From Pseudofrankia inefficax (lineage in GTDB: Bacteria; Actinomycetota; Actinomycetes; Frankiales; Frankiaceae), in NCBI RefSeq assembly GCF_000166135.1, contig NC_014666.1:7812001-7876000 (forward strand): 64,000 nucleotides of DNA, in the 5' to 3' direction. The notes under the pieces were generated by a model, which made no database searches, had not been told where the DNA came from, and saw only the letters and a program-made list of their open reading frames with translations. Below are positions 59,976 through 64,000 of the stretch, one piece after another (positions within the stretch are counted from its first letter, which is position 1; every line of letters starts with the position of its first letter). Both the position numbers and the translations under genes were made by a program.

Positions 59976-60983
59976 CTACTTCGCCGCCGCGCGCTCCTGT
60001 TCGACGTAGTACTTCGCCGCGGCGCGGATGGAATCCCGGGTCGGGGCCGGGTGCCAGTCCAGCTCCCGAGAGGCCTTGCCGTGGTCGAGCGGCGACATGA
60101 AATGCATGAGCCGTACCGTGACGCTGGTCATCACCATGTCGCGGCGCAGTACGCGTCCGCCCAGGTCGCCGAGGCGGCCGAACACCTTCATCACGCCGAT
60201 CGGGATCCCGAAGCGCGGCGGACGGGTGCCGACCGCCTCGGCCGCCGTCGTCACGAGTTCCTGCCAGCTCATGAAGGACTCGCTGATGATGTACCGCTCG
60301 CCGACTCGCCCCTTCTGTCCGGCGAGCAGGAAGGCCGCGGCGGCGTCGGTGATGCCGACCACCTCCATCGACGCGTTGCCGAAGTAGATGGGCAGCTTGC
60401 CGAGCGCGGCGTCGGACACCATGCGGCCGTGCGGCGAACCGAAGTCAGGCGCCCCGTACGTCGTCGACACGTTCATGACGATCCCCGGCAGCCCGCGCTG
60501 GCGGCAGTACTCCAGAACGAGCTCCTCGGCTGCGACGCGCGCCCTGATGTATGGCCCGCCGAGGTGCATCCAGTTGTGCGGGAGTTCTTCGTCGGCCAGA
60601 CCGTCCGTGGACACACCGATCGTGCCGACGGTGCTACAGAAGACGAAGCGCCGCACCTTCATCTCCAGTGCCGCGTCGAGCGCGTGCCGCAGGCCGTCGA
60701 CGTTCGTGGCGAACAGCGGCGCCGGGTCGCGCAGCCAGGCCCGAGCGTCGACGACGCAGTAGAACACCGTGTCGACGTCGCGCATCGCCTCGCGCATCGC
60801 CTCGTCGTCGGTCAGCTCCCCGTAGCAGCGCTGCACCGGAAGGTCGTCGAAGGCCCGGGTCGAGCTGGACCGGCGAATCCACACCCGGACGTCGTCGCCG
60901 CGCTCCACCAGCTGTCGTGTGACGTGCGAGCCCAGAAATCCGCTCGCGCCCATCACCAGTTGCCTGTCGACCACGAATGACAT
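59976..60983 (-). CDS. NAD-dependent epimerase/dehydratase (extended SDR) with YxxxR
   Basis: A 335-residue extended SDR of the NAD-dependent epimerase/3-beta-hydroxysteroid dehydrogenase type. The cofactor loop is VMGASGFLGSHV, with DDVRVWIRRSS after it. The active-site helix reads HLGGPYIRARVAAEELVLEY: the catalytic Tyr is kept, but the Lys of YxxxK is Arg. The catalytic Ser/Thr is in CSTVGTIGVS. The start ATG 60983 has GAAGGG before it; the frame is open to 61097. Relatives reduce dihydroflavonols or oxidise hydroxysteroids. The setting with CoA-transferases and an alcohol dehydrogenase suggests degradation of a steroid-, terpene- or aromatic-type compound, which is inference. Confidence 0.85.
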   Translation of the reverse strand: MSFVVDRQLVMGASGFLGSHVTRQLVERGDDVRVWIRRSSSTRAFDDLPVQRCYGELTDDEAMREAMRDVDTVFYCVVDARAWLRDPAPLFATNVDGLRHALDAALEMKVRRFVFCSTVGTIGVSTDGLADEELPHNWMHLGGPYIRARVAAEELVLEYCRQRGLPGIVMNVSTTYGAPDFGSPHGRMVSDAALGKLPIYFGNASMEVVGITDAAAAFLLAGQKGRVGERYIISESFMSWQELVTTAAEAVGTRPPRFGIPIGVMKVFGRLGDLGGRVLRRDMVMTSVTVRLMHFMSPLDHGKASRELDWHPAPTRDSIRAAAKYYVEQERAAAK

Positions 60984-61380
60984 CCCTTCGCTGCCGCGTT
61001 CGTCCGCCATCGGACTCCGCGAGCCCACTATCCAGCGGGGCGTCCACAGAATCCACCCGGTCCCATGCGCCCCGACCGTCATCCGTCTACTGACCATGGC
61101 CGTGACGGCACGGCTGAGGCATCAGGCTGTCATACCCGCGCCGACGGCCTGGATGTGGACCGCTCCCGGGTAATGACAGACCCTCCCTCACGTCTGCGAC
61201 CGGACCTAGCGTGGAGTCAGCGACGCCCCCGCGGGGCTCGGGCCGGCGCCGGCGCCGGTGCCGGTGCCGGTGCCGGTGGACGCGATCCGGCCGGCGCCCG
61301 GCCGGGTACCACAGGCGCGGGGACGCCCCTGACCATCAGCGACTCCAAAGAGTTTCCTATTGACTACGAAAGGTGCCGTT
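60984..61380. other. divergent spacer between epimerase and alcohol dehydrogenase
   Basis: A 397-base region between two divergent start codons. It holds a six-copy GCCGG(C/T) hexamer tract (61242-61277) and the ribosome site of the dehydrogenase gene. I see no convincing inverted-repeat operator. Confidence 0.5.
61242..61277. repeat. hexanucleotide microsatellite, 6 copies
   Basis: Two units of GCCGGC followed by four of GCCGGT with no interruption, located about 100 bp upstream of the alcohol dehydrogenase start. Such tracts can vary in copy number and alter promoter spacing. Confidence 0.85.
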
Positions 61381-62412
61381 ATGCGCGCGACTGTGATGTA
61401 CGGTGCCGGCGACGTCCGAGTCGAGAACGTCCCCGACGCTCGACTGGCGGAGCCGACCGACGCCGTGGTGCGCGTCGTGGCCGGCTGCATCTGCGGCAGC
61501 GACCTGTGGCCCTACGGCTCCATGGAGGCCACGGGCCAGGGCCGCCGGATGGGGCACGAGTTCCTCGGCGTCGTCGAGGAACTCGGGTCCGAGGTGCGCG
61601 GCCTGCGCCAGGGCGACCTGGTGGTCGCGCCGTTCGTCTGGGCCGACAACACCTGCGACTTCTGCCGCGAGGGCCTGCAGACCTCCTGCCGCCACGGCGG
61701 CCTGTGGGGCAACGACCTCGACGGCGGCCAGGGCGAGGCGGTCCGGGTGCCCCAGGCGCAGGGAACGCTGGTCAGGCTGCCGGTCGGCGCGGACTCGGCG
61801 CTGCTGGCGTCCCTGCTGACACTGTCGGACGTGTTCTCCACCGGCCACCACTGTGCCGTCACCGCCGGAGTCAGCCCGCGCACCTCCGTCACCGTGATCG
61901 GGGACGGCGCCGTCGGGCTGTCGGCCGTGCTGGCCGCCCGCCGGCTCGGCGCCGAGCAGATCATCCTGATGGGCCGGCACAAGGACCGCACCGATCTCGG
62001 CCGCGAGTTCGGTGCCACGGACGTCGTCGCCGAGCGCGGTGAGGCGGGGGTCGAGCGGGTCCGGGAGCTGACCGGCGGCGACGGCACCCACACGGTGCTC
62101 GAGTGCGTCGGCCTGCGGCCGGCGATCGAGACCGCCCTGGGGGTCGTCCGGGCCGGTGGCGCCGTCAGCCGGGTCGGTGCACCCCAGTACACCGAGGTAC
62201 CGATGGACTTCGACGCCTTCTTCCGCAATGTCACCCTCACCGGTGGGGTGGCGCCGGCCCGCGCCTACATCGAGGAACTCCTGCCGGACGTGCTCGACGG
62301 CAAGATCGACCCCGGGCGCGTCTTCGACCGGGTCGTCGGCCTCGACGACACCCCGGCCGGCTACCGGGCGATGGCCGACCGAGAGGCGCTCAAGGTGCTC
62401 ATCCGCCCCTGA
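61381..62412 (+). CDS. zinc-dependent alcohol dehydrogenase (MDR family)
   Basis: A 343-residue medium-chain dehydrogenase. Catalytic zinc ligands are Cys in AGCICGSD and the His-Glu pair in MGHEFLGVVEELG. The structural zinc loop is DNTCDFCREGLQTSC, with only three Cys: the first of the usual four is Asp, as in a subgroup with an alternative ligand. The Rossmann motif is VTVIGDGAVGLSAVLAARRLG and the C-terminus is ADREALKVLIRP. It is closest to threonine/sorbitol-type and general alcohol dehydrogenases. ATG 61381 is used; an in-frame start at 61360 adds seven residues. It is divergent from the epimerase gene and may share the same pathway. Confidence 0.9.
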   Translation: MRATVMYGAGDVRVENVPDARLAEPTDAVVRVVAGCICGSDLWPYGSMEATGQGRRMGHEFLGVVEELGSEVRGLRQGDLVVAPFVWADNTCDFCREGLQTSCRHGGLWGNDLDGGQGEAVRVPQAQGTLVRLPVGADSALLASLLTLSDVFSTGHHCAVTAGVSPRTSVTVIGDGAVGLSAVLAARRLGAEQIILMGRHKDRTDLGREFGATDVVAERGEAGVERVRELTGGDGTHTVLECVGLRPAIETALGVVRAGGAVSRVGAPQYTEVPMDFDAFFRNVTLTGGVAPARAYIEELLPDVLDGKIDPGRVFDRVVGLDDTPAGYRAMADREALKVLIRP

Positions 62413-62517
62413 CCGGCCAACGGGGGTCACCGGCGACTTACCGTCCCCGGACCCACCGGCACAGGCCAGGCGCCCTCGCCTCGTCCGGCTGGCCCGCCGT
62501 GCCCTAGGGTCGCCGGC

Positions 62518-63129
62518 ATGACCTCTCCTGGGCTCGCGCTCGGGCCCCTTCGGCCGAGCTACCCGATCGAGACCAGACGGCTCCTGCTGCGGCCCATCGA
62601 CCCGGTCGGCGACCTCGATGCCATGCACGCCTACCTCTCCCGGGAGGACGTGTGCCGGTACATCCCGCCGGAGCCGAGGAGCCGGGAGCAGGTCGCCGAG
62701 CGGCTCGCCAATCCCGAGCTCGTCCGGTCGGAACTGGACACCGAGGGGCAGTGCCTGGCGCTCGCCGTCGTGCTGCGGGAGTCGGGGGACCTGATCGGCG
62801 ACCTGATCTTCTTCTGGCACAGCGCCCTGCACCGCAGCGGCGAGATCGGCTACGTCGTCAATCCCGAGTACCACGGGCAGGGCTACGCCACGGAGGCCGC
62901 GCGGGCCCTCCTCGGCCTGCTGTTCGACGAGTTCGGGCTGCACCGGGTGACGGCTCGCATCGACGCCGAAAACCCGGCCTCGGCCGCGGTGCTGACCAAG
63001 CTCGGCATGCGGCAGGAGGCCCTGCTGGTCGAGAACGAATGGTTCAAAGGACGGTGGAGCACCGAGATCGACTTCGCGATCCTCGATCGGGAATGGCGCG
63101 GACGGGCCGGCCTCGGCTCTGATTCGTGA
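62518..63129 (+). CDS. GNAT-family (RimJ/RimL-type) N-acetyltransferase
   Basis: A 203-residue GNAT of the Acetyltransf_3 group. It opens with ETRRLLLRPIDPVGDLDAMHAYLSREDV, has GEIGYVVNPEYHGQGYATEA, in which the GQGYAT loop binds acetyl-CoA pyrophosphate, and ends with RIDAENPASAAVLTKLGMRQEALLVENEWFKGRWSTEIDFAIL. These enzymes acetylate ribosomal protein N-termini, antibiotics or other small amines; the substrate is not evident. ATG 62518 lies just downstream of the dehydrogenase gene (106 bp) on the same strand. Confidence 0.9.
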   Translation: MTSPGLALGPLRPSYPIETRRLLLRPIDPVGDLDAMHAYLSREDVCRYIPPEPRSREQVAERLANPELVRSELDTEGQCLALAVVLRESGDLIGDLIFFWHSALHRSGEIGYVVNPEYHGQGYATEAARALLGLLFDEFGLHRVTARIDAENPASAAVLTKLGMRQEALLVENEWFKGRWSTEIDFAILDREWRGRAGLGSDS

Positions 63130-63208
63130 CCCTGGCGCCGGACCACCTCCGACCCGCCCATACCGGCCCGGCCGCAGGAGGCCGACCCGTCCGGCGAGGT
63201 CATCCGGA

Positions 63209-64000
63209 TCAGCTGGGCTGGCCGCTCTCGCGGTGCTCCAGCGCCTCGGCAAGCAGGTCCGCCACCCGCGCGACGCCTGTCGCATTCGGGTGGTAATAGA
63301 TGCCGTAGGTGTCGGAACCATTGAGCCAGCGGTCGGTGGAGCTGGCGCACACGTCATGGCCGACGCTCGCGGTGTAGACATCGACAAAGGAGACGTCGGT
63401 GTCCGCGGCCGACCGCCGCAAGGTTGCGTCGAGCACCAGCCCGATCGACGTCAGCCGACCGGTGTCCGCCGCGGAAATAATATTGTCAGTGCAAGTTGCA
63501 GGCGGGTCCGGAAATATGCGCGGATAGCCGAGGATGTAGATGCGCGCATCCGGCGCATCCGCCCTCAGCGCACCGATGAGCCGAACGAGACCGGAATGCA
63601 GGGCCACCGCGGCCTGTCCCAGATCGGTCGCGGCGGGCAGCCCGGGGCATGGCTTGCTCGCGCGGGCGGCCTCCATGCAGCGCTGGATGGCGGCGCTGTA
63701 GTCGAGGTCGTTCCCACCGGCCGTGATCGTCACCAGGCGGGTGTCCGGGGTGACCGCGTCGAGCTGCGCGGGACGGCCGTCCTGCGGTGTGTCGAACAGG
63801 TTCGCGATAGTCGCGCCGGCGCAGGTGACGTCGACCAGGTTGAGCCCGAAGCGCTTGGCCACGACGTGCGGATAGTTGTCCGCCGCGCGCTGACAGCCCG
63901 ACCCGATGTCGGGACCGGTTCCGGAACCGGCGGCGAACGAGCTGCCCATGGCGACGTAGCGACCGGTCAGCGGCACGGGGGAACTGCTCGGAGAGGTGGT
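63209..64000 (-). CDS. SGNH-hydrolase (lipase/esterase), 5' end beyond the window
   Basis: A secreted-type SGNH hydrolase whose 5' end lies outside the window: the frame stays open through position 64000, with Thr/Ser/Pro-rich residues before TGRYVAMGSSFAAGSG. Visible blocks are GSS (block I, Gly-Ser-Ser in place of GDS), TITAGGNDLDYS (block III with Asn) and the Asp/His pair in YYHPNATGVARV. Six Cys residues and a leader-like Thr/Ser/Pro stretch fit an exported enzyme. Relatives hydrolyse lipid or carbohydrate esters. GTG 63976 could serve as an internal start but would remove the expected signal peptide. Confidence 0.8.
   Translation of the reverse strand, partial: TTSPSSSPVPLTGRYVAMGSSFAAGSGTGPDIGSGCQRAADNYPHVVAKRFGLNLVDVTCAGATIANLFDTPQDGRPAQLDAVTPDTRLVTITAGGNDLDYSAAIQRCMEAARASKPCPGLPAATDLGQAAVALHSGLVRLIGALRADAPDARIYILGYPRIFPDPPATCTDNIISAADTGRLTSIGLVLDATLRRSAADTDVSFVDVYTASVGHDVCASSTDRWLNGSDTYGIYYHPNATGVARVADLLAEALEHRESGQPS

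Noticed and set aside
61357-63387. Long minus-strand frame opposite the alcohol dehydrogenase and acetyltransferase
   Set aside because: The plus-strand genes carry complete catalytic motifs; the minus frame shows none.

Overview
The window is GC-rich DNA (third codon positions almost always G or C) from an actinobacterium. A mycothiol synthase gene (mshD), an orphan GlnR nitrogen regulator, a DUF3039 protein, a ClgR-type regulator and a short-chain dehydrogenase of the mycofactocin-associated type all point there. Gene content and style suggest a Frankia-like organism (Frankiaceae); that last step is inference. No rRNA, plasmid origin, CRISPR array or complete phage is visible.

Layout. 0-7.8 kb: hydrolase, glnR, mshD, STAS-domain protein, small unknowns, a pentapeptide-repeat protein, a GDT1/UPF0016 manganese-exporter homologue behind a probable yybP-ykoY manganese riboswitch, and a TylF-like methyltransferase. 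7.9-11.6 kb: an efeUOB iron-uptake operon behind a DtxR/IdeR-like operator. 12.4-24 kb: hydantoinase B, M20 peptidase, a membrane WD40 protein with a 12-copy decapeptide tail, two tandem MerR regulators, a solo clpP close to a clgR-like gene, a cupin and adenosine deaminase. 24-29.5 kb: the nitrogen-sensing cluster amt-glnB-glnD on the minus strand, with a four-element GlnR box upstream of amt and an intrinsic terminator between amt and glnB; glnR itself lies in this window. 29.5-32.1 kb: NlpC/P60 hydrolase, DUF3039 protein and a DtxR/IdeR-family repressor that could act on the efe operator.

32.5-39.3 kb is the accessory part. It starts with tRNA-Arg(CCT). A 40-nt copy of the 3' end of that tRNA, followed by about 200 bp of diverged flank, recurs 5.2 kb downstream, outlining an old island. 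The island holds a DUF4279 protein, a decayed XRE-regulator tail, a small overlapping ORF and a large STAND NTPase with an apparent N-terminal effector-associated (EAD1-like) domain, an NB-ARC ATPase and twelve nearly identical 42-residue TPR units. Just outside is a frameshifted transposase tail. A Ser/Thr kinase, a MaoC remnant, a universal stress protein and, at 45.5 kb, a TIR-WD40 protein follow. The STAND-TPR and TIR-WD40 proteins are the best candidates for conflict or immune functions.

47-64 kb is catabolic and secretory: a secreted esterase, a dimethylformamidase-like lipoprotein, an SDR and aldo/keto reductase with a divergent TetR and a near-perfect operator palindrome, a PKD lipoprotein, DedA, a branched-chain-type substrate-binding protein, two overlapping class III CoA-transferase genes, a second TetR, an epimerase, a zinc alcohol dehydrogenase, an acetyltransferase and an SGNH esterase cut by the window edge. 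An intergenic palindromic repeat family of about 75 bp occurs at least five times across the window.
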